Below are positions 1 to 7,659 of a stretch of 64,000 bases of DNA, piece by piece. Every line of letters begins with the position of its first letter. The stretch's first letter is position 1. Under the pieces are notes generated by a model. That model was not told where the DNA came from. It made no database searches and was given only the letters and a program-made list of their open reading frames with translations. Position numbers and translations under genes: made by a program. The stretch comes from CAZRVH01 sp964603635 (lineage in GTDB: Bacteria > Patescibacteriota > Gracilibacteria > Peribacterales > Peribacteraceae). The stretch is from positions 152,865 to 216,864 of the forward strand of contig CAZRVH010000001.1 of NCBI GenBank assembly GCA_964603635.1, read 5' to 3'.

Positions 1-1208
1 TGGACCTGTTCGAACATACTGCCGGAACGTACGGAACAGGGTTGGATACCCGTTTCTTCCAACCGATGGTATGACGTCGTTGTGTTGTTTTCGATGAGCA
101 GGCGATTCAGACGTTCCAAGAAATCCCGTTCGACCCCCGCTGCATCCGACTGCTCCGCCTTTCCCTTTGGCCAGCGCGTCATGGCAAAGAAGTCGGGGCT
201 CACGCCGTGCGCCATCAGCTTTCGGATATCATCCAATGTCTGTTCCGTCACAGCGGTCGCCGGATTCACCGTTTGCACGAAAAAAGCCTCTTTGCCCGTA
301 AGCATGCTGGCCGCGGTGTTTGCAGCCGAGAGGAAGTTTTGCGGATTCTGGCGCAGTGAGCTTTGATAAAATCCCTTGAAGATATCGCCTTCGCCGGAGT
401 GAGACAACATGAAGCCGACCCCTTTGCTCGACATATTTCCCGTATCCGATGACAGCGTACCCAGGAAAATGCGGAATTCCGCGATGACTTGCAGAAGCTT
501 CATGAGACTGTTCGCGTTTTCGGTATCCAACAGCAATACATCGGCGTTTGCAGGCCTTCGGTCGGCGTGTACGCTCTCCGATCCATGCGTCAGGTTGAAG
601 ACGAGATGCCGGCGGTTCGAGATGAATTCGACCAATTGGATCGCGGTGGCGATACCCTGTATGTCCGTTCCCAAATTCCAGGCCGTCGTTTGCAAGGCAG
701 GGCGCAGCAGCGGCAGGAACGTTTCTTGGCCGTCCAATTGCGACGGCAAAAGGCGCTGGGCCAGACGGAGGAATTCGTCCTTGATAATGCCTTCGGAGAG
801 CTTCACTGCCTCGGAACGCTTCTTTTTTGTATTGTTCTGATCCGCGATAATGTCCATTTGCATTTGTACGCGAGCACGTATTTCGGGGGCCAGTTTGGGA
901 ATGATGGCGCTGTATTGCGCAATGGGAATGGAAAAACCGTCGCAGGTACTGATGGCGATCGAGTTGATGAGATCGGTTTCTTCCCCGTTGGGACTTTGCG
1001 CGGCAGTCAAAAGAGCCAACGACGGCGAGCCATCCAAATCGTATCCGTAGGTCCGTACATCCATGCGCTCCAATGCCAACAGGATGCCTGCATCCGTCGT
1101 GGTTTTCCCGACTCCGCCCTTGCCCGAACCGACGACGACTCGCACTCCCGGTTTCGCGCGGTATGCGTCCGCGAATGACAGTTCTTGAATATGGGAAAAT
1201 TCTTTCAT
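1..1208 (-). CDS. ParA/MinD-like P-loop ATPase (3' end outside window)
   Basis: The minus-strand frame is open from an ATG at 1208 to the window edge, giving 402 codons without a stop. The deviant Walker A motif GSGKGGVGKTT lies at residues 27-37, the hallmark of ParA/MinD/Mrp-type SIMIBI ATPases that dimerise on ATP. A following YGYDLDGSPS segment fits the switch region after strand 2. The rest alternates helices and strands with no recognised extra domain. Such proteins partition DNA, position complexes or load Fe-S clusters; nothing here chooses between these. It is divergent from the small gene at 1321. The family is clear, the role is not. Confidence 0.8.
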   Translation of the reverse strand, partial: MKEFSHIQELSFADAYRAKPGVRVVVGSGKGGVGKTTTDAGILLALERMDVRTYGYDLDGSPSLALLTAAQSPNGEETDLINSIAISTCDGFSIPIAQYSAIIPKLAPEIRARVQMQMDIIADQNNTKKKRSEAVKLSEGIIKDEFLRLAQRLLPSQLDGQETFLPLLRPALQTTAWNLGTDIQGIATAIQLVEFISNRRHLVFNLTHGSESVHADRRPANADVLLLDTENANSLMKLLQVIAEFRIFLGTLSSDTGNMSSKGVGFMLSHSGEGDIFKGFYQSSLRQNPQNFLSAANTAASMLTGKEAFFVQTVNPATAVTEQTLDDIRKLMAHGVSPDFFAMTRWPKGKAEQSDAAGVERDFLERLNRLLIENNTTTSYHRLEETGIQPCSVRSGSMFEQV

Positions 1209-1320
1209 GCTGAAAAAGGAAAAGGTGGCAGTGTAATTCTTGAAGCAGATGGGCGCAAGCGCCCGCCCTTCTAAGGAACATATTTTTGATTTTCAAGCGG
1301 ATTGGATATATGGTTTTCGC

Positions 1321-1518
1321 ATGGATGCACATGAATCAAAGCGGGATAGTCTTGGGGGAGATGATCAACGGCAGTCTGCGGATGTCGTGCCTCATCGGTT
1401 GGGTACGATGCCGGCATATGTACCCCGGGAATACGTTGTGCTGAGTATGGTTCAAGGATTGCGTCAATCCATCACGGATCTCAACGATCCAAATACGAAC
1501 TTGGATTCATTTTATTAA
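1321..1518 (+). CDS. small hypothetical protein (65 aa)
   Basis: An ATG at 1321 opens 65 codons ending in LDSFY. It is divergent from the ParA-like gene and preceded by a TATATG-like hexamer about 11 nt upstream. The product is polar, with a predicted helix around EYVVLSMVQGLRQSI. No family is recognised. An upstream ATG at 1249 in the same frame, or the codon at 1240, would lengthen it, but the extra residues look like leader sequence. It may not be a real gene; the open frame and its position are the only support. Confidence 0.35.
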   Translation: MDAHESKRDSLGGDDQRQSADVVPHRLGTMPAYVPREYVVLSMVQGLRQSITDLNDPNTNLDSFY

Positions 1519-1695
1519 GTCTTTTGGATGTAGTGCGAACGTCCGGCAAGAGTGATTTCAGAAAATCATTAGAAAAATGCTGTGGGAGACGAAAGGCATG
1601 ATGGTCGCGTGCATGTGTTGTCCGGCTTCGTCTGCGGACTACGCCGAGGCATCCTGCTTTCCGCTTGCAAGAGGGCTTAGTCACCGATAGCAAAT

Positions 1696-1738
1696 CCCGG
1701 CGAAGTTCCATTCTCAAATGGAACGAAGACGGATGGCT
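1696..1738. repeat. hairpin repeat element, copy 1
   Basis: The frame CGGCGAAGTTCC ... GAACGAAGACGGATGGC surrounds a perfect 8-bp palindrome (1705-1712 with 1717-1724, loop ctca). A second copy with a different stem-loop lies at 3351-3398. The surrounding 1519-1736 has no convincing gene; an open minus-strand frame there reads through the repeat and looks spurious. Confidence 0.55.
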
Positions 1739-2009
1739 AGGGCTGGTGGATGATTGAATGAGCATCGTTTTGCGTTTTAAAATGACGCTTTGAAAATGCG
1801 CGGCCTGAGCCCTTTTTTAAATAATTTTCGAATCTTCGTGCGGTGAGTCTGTCCTGCAAGGCGATATATGCAATAAGTGTTGTTGGTAAAAAATTTTTGG
1901 TTGAATGACTTTTACCTTCTTGGTGCTCTTGAAATCTTCTTTTAAGATCGGGCGTCGAGCCTACATATGTTTTGCCATTTGAGAGTTTTAAAATATAGAC
2001 ATAGTACAT
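1737..2009 (-). CDS. GIY-YIG domain nuclease
   Basis: The 90-aa product begins MYYVYILKLSNGKTYVGST, the GIY-YIG core in its YVYIL...YVGST form. The catalytic-type Arg follows in LKRRFQEHQ, and the usual ARRFENYLKKG motif sits near residue 65. Length matches stand-alone UPF0213/YhbQ-like proteins. The start at 2009 is chosen because the domain begins there; a start at 2093 would add 28 unrelated residues. The gene abuts a hairpin repeat at 1696-1738, a setting where single-domain GIY-YIG genes are common in CPR genomes (from memory). Its role, repair or mobile-element related, is unknown. Confidence 0.8.
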   Translation of the reverse strand: MYYVYILKLSNGKTYVGSTPDLKRRFQEHQEGKSHSTKNFLPTTLIAYIALQDRLTARRFENYLKKGSGRAFSKRHFKTQNDAHSIIHQP

Positions 2010-2197
2010 AGTCCTATGTTCATTGGAATCATTCCTAAAATCTATTATTCGTCGGATTAGATTTGGATTTCTAACGACCTGTTGCGCATGCATACGCGAA
2101 GAAATCAGTTCTCTATATATGGGGAACCTCTCGTCTTTTTACATGCCAAAGAGTCTGGCCGCAGGCCAGCCGAAGCGCAGCGCCCAATATAAATCCC

Positions 2198-2225
2198 GTC
2201 CGCCTTCGCTAAAGCTACGGCGGAC
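2198..2225. repeat. dispersed palindrome GTCCGCC...GGCGGAC, copy 1
   Basis: A 7-bp inverted repeat with a 14-nt loop sits just beyond the 3' end of tRNA-Gln. Nearly the same sequence recurs at 15036-15063, so it is a dispersed element and not a chance hairpin. Confidence 0.6.
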
Positions 2226-2249
2226 ATCCATCGCTGCGCGAAGGATGGC

Positions 2250-2320
2250 TGGGGAAGAGGGATTCGAACCCCCGAATGACCGCTCCAGAGGCGGTTGCCT
2301 TACCACTTGGCGATTCCCCA
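2250..2320 (-). tRNA. tRNA-Gln (CUG)
   Basis: The minus strand folds as a cloverleaf: acceptor TGGGGAA with TTCCCCA, anticodon stem ACCGC/GCGGT, 7-nt loop CTCTGGA with anticodon CTG, and T-loop GTTCGAATC. No CCA is encoded, unlike the three other tRNAs in the window. Confidence 0.93.
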
Positions 2321-2380
2321 ATTTGCGCCCGCGTATGCTACCACAAGAATGACGGTATTCCAGCCATTTCTGCCGTCTAT

Positions 2381-2833
2381 TCAGGGGTAGACAAGGGTTA
2401 TCTCATCCTTGAGGGTAAAACCGCCGCTTTTGCCCTCAAAGGCGATCATGATGCTTTTGCTTTCCAGGCTTATCGCGCCGTCGACCGTGCCCTCCAGCGG
2501 CATATTGAGCAAAAACCGTTTGCAGACGCCCGATACCGTGCCGCTGATCCGGCCATCGCCCCTGGTGATTCCTTCTATGGTGCCTTCGCATGCACCCGAA
2601 AAGAATCCCGATACGGCGCCTCGTTCCAGGGGGGCGTGCATCGTGACGTTCACCATATCATCGTCGAAAACATAGGTGCCCGTCGCGGTCACGGTATTTG
2701 CGCGCGGTGCCCTGGTTTTCTCGCGGACGTATGTGTTCCTGACCGCGGCATTCACGCCGAGTAGCAACACGACGATCGCCAGCAGAACGACGGGAACGGA
2801 TCTCCATCCGGATAGAAGACGCATGTCGGCCAT
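2381..2833 (-). CDS. membrane-anchored hypothetical protein
   Basis: The 150-aa product has one N-terminal membrane segment (about residues 12-30, VPVVLLAIVVLLLGVNAAV) after an Arg-containing N-terminus. A roughly 110-residue beta-rich outer part follows, with alternating short phrases (GTYVFDD, GAVSGFFSG, GRISGTVSG, GTVDGAISL). That pattern suggests a small beta sandwich or repeated strands. No family is recognised. A start at 2824 (MRLLSG) is equally possible. It is a type II-oriented or anchored extracytoplasmic protein of unknown role. Confidence 0.6.
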   Translation of the reverse strand: MADMRLLSGWRSVPVVLLAIVVLLLGVNAAVRNTYVREKTRAPRANTVTATGTYVFDDDMVNVTMHAPLERGAVSGFFSGACEGTIEGITRGDGRISGTVSGVCKRFLLNMPLEGTVDGAISLESKSIMIAFEGKSGGFTLKDEITLVYP

Positions 2834-2918
2834 TCAATCATTTCCCTGAAAAAGATCAACAAACGTGGCTTGCCGTGGTATCATCGTGCTTCGCCAAATC
2901 CTTTTCCACCGATTCCCC

Positions 2919-3332
2919 ATGGCACAGCAGATCACCGTCCAAACGACCGTCCAGGCTCCTCTTTCCAAAGTATGGAAGCTTTGGACCGAACCTGAGCACA
3001 TCATGAAGTGGAACAATGCCTCGCCGGATTGGCACACGCCCAGCGCCACCAATGACCTGCGCACCGGGGGATCGTTCACGTCCCGCATGGAGGCGAAGGA
3101 CGGGAGCTTCGGGTTCGATTTCGGCGGAACGTACAGCGAGGTGATCGACGGACAGAAGATTGCCTACGCGATGGCAGACGGACGCAAGGTAGAAATCCTC
3201 TTCGAGGAAAAGGAAGGCGTCACGACGGTGACCGAGTCCTTTGACCCCGAATCCGAGAATTCCGTGGAAATGCAGAAGGCCGGATGGCAATCAATTCTCA
3301 ATAACTTTCAGAAGTATGCAGAAGGGCAGTAG
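2919..3332 (+). CDS. SRPBCC / AHSA1-domain protein
   Basis: This 137-aa protein matches the AHSA1 branch of the START/SRPBCC fold. It begins ITVQTTVQAPLSKVWKLWTEPEHIMKWN and continues with DLRTGGSFTSRM, GTYSEVIDGQKIAYAM, VTTVTESF and a C-terminal GWQSILNNFQKY helix. The family binds hydrophobic ligands or acts as a co-chaperone-like module; no substrate can be named. The ATG at 2919 is chosen because the domain starts there; upstream codons from 2865 are not domain-like. Just downstream lies a remnant of a second AHSA1 3' end. Confidence 0.85.
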   Translation: MAQQITVQTTVQAPLSKVWKLWTEPEHIMKWNNASPDWHTPSATNDLRTGGSFTSRMEAKDGSFGFDFGGTYSEVIDGQKIAYAMADGRKVEILFEEKEGVTTVTESFDPESENSVEMQKAGWQSILNNFQKYAEGQ

Positions 3333-3350
3333 AATCACATATGCCAATCT

Positions 3351-3398
3351 CGGCGAAGTTCCGGCGCAACGCAGTGAAGCCGAACGAAGACGGATGGC
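3351..3398. repeat. hairpin repeat element, copy 2
   Basis: It shares the outer frame CGGCGAAGTTCC ... GAACGAAGACGGATGGC with 1696-1738 but has a different inner stem (GTTCCGGC with GCCGAAC). It sits exactly at the junction with the AHSA1 remnant. Confidence 0.5.
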
Positions 3399-3442
3399 AG
3401 TCCATCATCGATAATTTCAAGTCCTACGCCGAAGCCAATTAG
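3389..3442 (+). pseudogene. remnant of a second AHSA1 gene (last 17 codons)
   Basis: The frame reads DGWQSIIDNFKSYAEAN then TAG. The intact gene ends GWQSILNNFQKYAEGQ. The DNA is similar but not identical, so this is the 3' end of a diverged paralogue, or of an old duplication, whose body is missing. It has no start codon and is fused to the hairpin repeat. Confidence 0.6.
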
Positions 3443-3459
3443 TACTTCCCCTTTCCACT

Positions 3460-4179
3460 ATGAAACACGAGATCGTCGCACGTCCCAGCTACAGCGCATT
3501 GCGCGTCGTCCTGGAGAACGGCGAAAAAATCCACGCCGAATCCGGTTCCATGTTGGCCATGGACGCCGGGGCTTCCATCGAAGGAAGCATGAAGGGCGGC
3601 TTCCTGCAGGCGCTGAAGCGCACGGTGCTCACCAGCGAGAGCTTCTTCGTCACCACCGTCACGGCCAACGCGAACGACACCGAGGTGATGCTCGCGCCGC
3701 GCGCGCCGGGCGACATCGAGTCCATCGAGGTGAAAGGCGACGAGTACATCGTGCAAGGAGGGTCGTACCTGGCGGGAACGGATGACGTGGTGACCGACGC
3801 GAAGTTCACGGGATGGAAGGGATTCCTCAGCGGCGAGGGTATCTTCATGGTCAAAGCCTCCGGCAAAGGAACGCTCTTCGTCAGTAGTTTCGGCGGCATC
3901 ATCCAGAAGACCTTGAAGAAAGGGGAGAAGTTTACGGTTGATAACGGACACATCGTCGCCTTCGCGGGAACGCTGAACTACGAGATTCACCGCGTGGGGG
4001 AGGGGATTGCCAACATGGTGACCACGGGCGAAGGATTGGCCTGCACGTTCGAAGGCGAGGGTGCCATCTACCTGCAAACCCGCAATCTCCAGTCGTTTGC
4101 CGAAAGCCTGAACCCGTTCCTGCGTGACCGCCAGACGAGCCAGGGCCAGGGATTCTTGGGGCAGATCATGGGCGGATGA
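3460..4179 (+). CDS. TIGR00266/AIM24 family protein
   Basis: The 239-aa product shows the glycine-rich beta repeats of the AIM24 family: GSMLAMDAGASIEGSMKGG near the N-terminus, FFVTTVTAN, MLAPRAPGDIESIEV, YIVQGGSYLAG, GKGTLFVSSFGGI, FTVDNGHIVAFAGTLNYEI and GEGLACTFEGEGAIYLQTRN. Length is typical. It forms a beta-barrel-like trimeric fold in known structures; biochemical function in bacteria is unknown. The start follows a pyrimidine-rich stretch (acttcccctttccact), and no Shine-Dalgarno is seen. Confidence 0.88.
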   Translation: MKHEIVARPSYSALRVVLENGEKIHAESGSMLAMDAGASIEGSMKGGFLQALKRTVLTSESFFVTTVTANANDTEVMLAPRAPGDIESIEVKGDEYIVQGGSYLAGTDDVVTDAKFTGWKGFLSGEGIFMVKASGKGTLFVSSFGGIIQKTLKKGEKFTVDNGHIVAFAGTLNYEIHRVGEGIANMVTTGEGLACTFEGEGAIYLQTRNLQSFAESLNPFLRDRQTSQGQGFLGQIMGG

Positions 4180-4266
4180 CGTGACCATCAACCAAAGCCG
4201 GAAACTTCCTTATATAGCAGGAAATTTCGGCGTGTGATTTGTCCGACAAAGTTGTCTCTAAGACCG

Positions 4267-4295
4267 TTGTCTTTTTTCCCGAACAGGGGTATAGC
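4267..4295 (+). promoter_or_regulatory. promoter of the V-ATPase operon
   Basis: TTGTCT (4267-4272), a 17-nt spacer and TATAGC (4290-4295) lie 31 nt before the first operon gene. A small palindrome TTTGTC-c-GACAAA lies about 25 nt upstream and could be an operator. Confidence 0.5.
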
Positions 4296-4326
4296 AGGCG
4301 GCGCTTTCATCATTTCCATCGATTCC

Positions 4327-4686
4327 ATGAGACACGTTACCCAGGAGTTACAGAACGCGGATGCGTTGCTCGCATCCATTACGGCGGAAGAAGAGCGCCA
4401 GGAAACGCGCGTGAGCCAGTCGCAGGGCGAGGCACAGGCAGTCGAGCAGGATGCAACCCGCAGGTTCTCCGAAGAACAAACCCGCAAGGAAACCATGTTC
4501 CTCAACGCTGCGCGTGAGGAATTGAAGCTCTACGCCGAGACTGAACCGAAGGCGATTCTGGAGCGTTCGGAGGAGGAGGCCCGCGCCGAAGCCGCGTCGT
4601 TGAAGGCGAGCGCCAAGAAGAATGCCAAGAAGGTCGCGGCCGATCTTCTGTCCCAACTGACATCCCTATCCTTCCTTTCCCGCTGA
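4327..4686 (+). CDS. V/A-type ATPase peripheral stalk subunit H/G
   Basis: This 119-aa, almost entirely helical, Glu/Ala/Arg-rich protein (EEERQETRVSQSQGEAQ, EEQTRKETMF, RSEEEARAEAASLKASAKK) is of the size and kind of the archaeal-type H (AhaH) or bacterial G stalk subunit. That subunit pairs with E in the right-handed coiled-coil peripheral stalk. Identity rests mainly on position, as first gene of the operon directly before subunit I (6-nt gap). The ATG at 4327 is preferred because codons upstream from 4234 cross the promoter. Confidence 0.75.
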   Translation: MRHVTQELQNADALLASITAEEERQETRVSQSQGEAQAVEQDATRRFSEEQTRKETMFLNAAREELKLYAETEPKAILERSEEEARAEAASLKASAKKNAKKVAADLLSQLTSLSFLSR

Positions 4687-4692
4687 TTTCCT

Positions 4693-6438
4693 ATGGCAAT
4701 CGTATCCATGCAAAAAGTCGCGGTCCTGGCGCTCAAGTCGCAGCAAGAGCCGCTCCTCCAGCTCCTTCATGAGCAAGGGGTCCTGGAAATTTCCGAGGCG
4801 AGGGAGTCGTCCGGAAACGTCGATCACACGGAGGTGAATTTCCGCGTCGCGGACCTGGAGTTCGCCATCGGCACGCTGAAGAACGTCGCCTCCAAGAAGA
4901 CCTTGGCCGCCATGAAAAAGGCGGAGACCGCCACGCCCGCGCAGGTCATCCATGCAGCGCACAACACGGATGTGCTCGCCATTGTCGAGCGCCTGAACAA
5001 CATGGAAGACGAGGACAGGAACCTGGAGGCGATTGCCGCGGGCAAGAAGATCGTCGAGCACTCACTCGGGGGATCCGGTGCGGAATCCCCGGTATTCCTG
5101 TCCACCGGTTCCAATGCGGACATTGCGAAGGTGGGAGGGGATTCGGGGGAGGTCCACGGGCAGGTTTCCACCGTCGAGCAGGAATCCCGCGCCAAGGCCC
5201 GGAAGCAATTGGAGAGGAACGCGGCCGCGCGCGAAAAGCTCAGCGAAGAACTGCCGAATCTCGTCATGCTGCGTAAATTCCTCCAGTGGCTGGGCCAGAA
5301 GCAGGCCGCCCGCGAGGCGATGCGCACCACGAAGACCGCGGTGATGCTCCAGGGATGGATCGCCGAGAACAAGTACGTCCACCTGCAGCACGCCTTGCAA
5401 CAGATGCTGCCGGACGCGGCCATCGTGCCGCTTGCCGCGAACGACGGCGAGGCCCCGCCCGTGGAGCTGAAAAACAATCCGCTCCTCACGCCGTTCGAAA
5501 GCGTGACGAAGCTGTATGGACTGCCGCAGTACCATGAGATGGATCCCACGCCGTATCTGTCGCTCTTCTTCATTTTGTTCTTCGCGCTCTGCCTTACGGA
5601 CGCGGGATACGGATTCGTGCAGGCGCTGGTCGCCGGCGCCGTCATCTGGAAGCTGAAAATCAAGGTAAAGGATAATCCCCTCGTCTGGTTGCTCTTCATC
5701 AGCGGGCTCGTGACGGTTGCCGTTTCCATCCCGTTCGGAGGATGGTTTGGCATGACGCCCCAGCAGGCCCCCGCCTTTATGACGGAAACCCGTGACGGCG
5801 TCCTGTGGTTCAAGGGCCAGGTGTGGAACCTCAGCGAACAGAAGGGCATCACCTTCCTGCAGAACCTCGCGCTCGTCCTGGGCGTCATCCACCTCACGTT
5901 CGGCATCGTGCTGTCCGCCGCGTGGAAGATCCGCAACCGCGACTACGCCGCAGCCCTCTGGCAGGACGTGACGACCATCGGCGTCATCGCGACCCTCATC
6001 CTGACGTTCATGGGTCCCGCGGAATACAAGCAGACCGCGACGTACGCCTTGTACGCGGCCCTGGTGCTGATGGTGTGGGGCAAAGGCTACGGTTCCTCGT
6101 TTGGAAAGCGTGCGTTCATCGGATTGTTGCAGACGCTCAACTGGTTCCTGGGTATGATGGGTAACGTTCTTTCGTACCTCCGCATCCTCGCGCTCGGTCT
6201 CGTGACAGGTGCGCTCGCGTTCACGGTGAACCTCGTCGCGGAACAGATCGGAGCGTTGCTTCCGTGGTTCCTCGTCATCCCGTTCATGATCACGGTGTAC
6301 ATCGTGGGACATGCCGCCAACATCGCCCTCAACGTGCTCGGAGCGTTCATTCACTCGGGACGCCTGCAGTTCGTGGAGTTCTTCAGCCAGTTCTTCGAGG
6401 GAGGCGGCCGTCCGTTCAAGCCGTTCACCCGCGCCTAA
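4693..6438 (+). CDS. ntpI: V/A-type ATPase subunit I (membrane stator)
   Basis: This 581-aa subunit a/I homologue has a cytoplasmic N-terminal half with coiled-coil segments (about 1-270). A membrane half follows with seven or eight helices from about residue 290. Diagnostic stretches are YHEMDPTPYLSLFFILFFAL, CLTDAGYGF, FGGWFGMTP, GNVLSYLRILALGLVTGA (carrying the essential stator Arg) and HAANIALNVLGAFIHSGRLQ. The a-subunit forms the half-channels through which ions reach the K ring. It is slightly shorter than the usual 600-660 aa, the reduction being in the N-terminal domain. Confidence 0.95.
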   Translation: MAIVSMQKVAVLALKSQQEPLLQLLHEQGVLEISEARESSGNVDHTEVNFRVADLEFAIGTLKNVASKKTLAAMKKAETATPAQVIHAAHNTDVLAIVERLNNMEDEDRNLEAIAAGKKIVEHSLGGSGAESPVFLSTGSNADIAKVGGDSGEVHGQVSTVEQESRAKARKQLERNAAAREKLSEELPNLVMLRKFLQWLGQKQAAREAMRTTKTAVMLQGWIAENKYVHLQHALQQMLPDAAIVPLAANDGEAPPVELKNNPLLTPFESVTKLYGLPQYHEMDPTPYLSLFFILFFALCLTDAGYGFVQALVAGAVIWKLKIKVKDNPLVWLLFISGLVTVAVSIPFGGWFGMTPQQAPAFMTETRDGVLWFKGQVWNLSEQKGITFLQNLALVLGVIHLTFGIVLSAAWKIRNRDYAAALWQDVTTIGVIATLILTFMGPAEYKQTATYALYAALVLMVWGKGYGSSFGKRAFIGLLQTLNWFLGMMGNVLSYLRILALGLVTGALAFTVNLVAEQIGALLPWFLVIPFMITVYIVGHAANIALNVLGAFIHSGRLQFVEFFSQFFEGGGRPFKPFTRA

Positions 6439-6473
6439 TCCGCATTCCTTTCCATCTCTTTCCTTCCATCCTT

Positions 6474-7088
6474 ATGGGTAAGACATTCTCCCTCCTCACC
6501 GGCCTCGCCGCAGCCTTGCTGCCCGCGGTCGCATTCGCGCAGGAAGCCGCCGATCCCGCAACGGGAACGGGCCTCCTCGACGCGGCTCTCGCCACTTCCG
6601 ACCACTGGGCGCTCGCGCTCGCGTTCGTCGGCGCCGGCATGGCCACGGCCATCCCGTGCTACGGTTCCTCCATCGGAGTCTCCATCGTGGGACAGGCCGG
6701 TTCGGGACTGATCACCGAGAAGCCGGATCTTGCCGGACGCGTCATCACGCTCGCGGTCATCCCGGGTTCCCAGGGTCTGTACGGCATGGTTATCTCCTTG
6801 CTCTTCCTCTTCAACTACGCCCCGCCGATCCTGAACGGAACCGTGTCGTTGAACATCACGGACGGAGTCGCGCTGTTCGCCGCCTTCATCCCCGTCACGC
6901 TCGCCTGCTTCGGATCTTCCCCGTACCAGGGCAAGGTCTGCGCCGCCGGCATGCACATGCTCGCGAAGGACAGCGGACTCATGGGACGCGTCATCACGCT
7001 CGCGGCCCTCGTGGAAACGTACGCCCTTCTCGGATTCCTTATCTCGTTCTTCATGCTGAACGCCCTGCGCGACAGCATCCTGAGCTGA
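6474..7088 (+). CDS. ntpK: V/A-type ATPase subunit K (rotor ring proteolipid)
   Basis: The 204-aa product has four rotor helices as two hairpins. Hairpin 1 contains VIPGSQGLYG without a carboxylate; hairpin 2 contains ALVETYALLG with the ion-binding Glu. The Na+ ligands known from Enterococcus hirae NtpK (T64, Q65, Y68, Q110, E139) align with Ser, Gln, Tyr (PGSQGLYG), Gln (SPYQGKV) and Glu (VETYALL). This suggests sodium coupling. An additional N-terminal hydrophobic stretch ending AFAQEA looks like a signal peptide and is unusual for K. The leader is pyrimidine-rich with no Shine-Dalgarno. Confidence 0.95.
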   Translation: MGKTFSLLTGLAAALLPAVAFAQEAADPATGTGLLDAALATSDHWALALAFVGAGMATAIPCYGSSIGVSIVGQAGSGLITEKPDLAGRVITLAVIPGSQGLYGMVISLLFLFNYAPPILNGTVSLNITDGVALFAAFIPVTLACFGSSPYQGKVCAAGMHMLAKDSGLMGRVITLAALVETYALLGFLISFFMLNALRDSILS

Positions 7089-7107
7089 TTCCTTCCCGAT
7101 TTTCCCC

Positions 7108-7659
7108 ATGTCGTTCAAGCATCTTCTCCAATCCATCGTCACCGAAGCGGACCAGCGCATCTCCGATGCGAAGAAAGCGCATATGGATCGCATGCACGCA
7201 CTCGAGGCGGCGCATGACCGTGCGCTCGACGGCATCAAAAAGAACGCCCAGGATCGCCTCAGCGAGCGAAAGAGATCGCTCAAGGAAAAAGCAGAGTCGC
7301 TGGGACGCATTTCCGCTTCCAAGCTTCTTCTGAAGGCGAAGAACGCGGAGATCGACGCGCTCTACGACGCGGTGCTGGAGGATCTGAAAAAACTCGACAA
7401 GGCGGGATTGGAATCCTTTTTCAAGAAAGCATTGGAGATGGCGGGAGAAGGAACCATCCGCGCCGCGAAGGAGCATGAGGCGATCCTCAAGAAGATCGCC
7501 GGAAAGGGTTTCGAGATGGGCGAGACGCTCCCCAAGTCGCAAGGCGGATTCACCGTTTCCACGGCCACGAGAGAATGGAACTTCACGTTTGATTTCCTCG
7601 TGCATCAGAGTCTCCGTCCTTCGACGGAAATCGATGCCGCCGCAGCTTTGTTCGCATGA
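7108..7659 (+). CDS. ntpE: V/A-type ATPase subunit E
   Basis: The 183-aa product has a long N-terminal coiled coil (ITEADQRISDAKKAHMDRMHALEAAHDRALDG and on) and a compact C-terminal alpha/beta head (GGFTVSTATREWNFTFDFLV). This is the organisation of peripheral stalk subunit E, which binds the outer face of subunit B. The reading frame overlaps subunit C by ATGA at 7656-7659, so translation is likely coupled. Confidence 0.88.
   Translation: MSFKHLLQSIVTEADQRISDAKKAHMDRMHALEAAHDRALDGIKKNAQDRLSERKRSLKEKAESLGRISASKLLLKAKNAEIDALYDAVLEDLKKLDKAGLESFFKKALEMAGEGTIRAAKEHEAILKKIAGKGFEMGETLPKSQGGFTVSTATREWNFTFDFLVHQSLRPSTEIDAAAALFA

Noticed and set aside
1481..1765. 94-codon minus-strand frame
   Set aside because: It reads through a palindromic repeat and overlaps the end of the GIY-YIG gene; its sequence is low-complexity basic.
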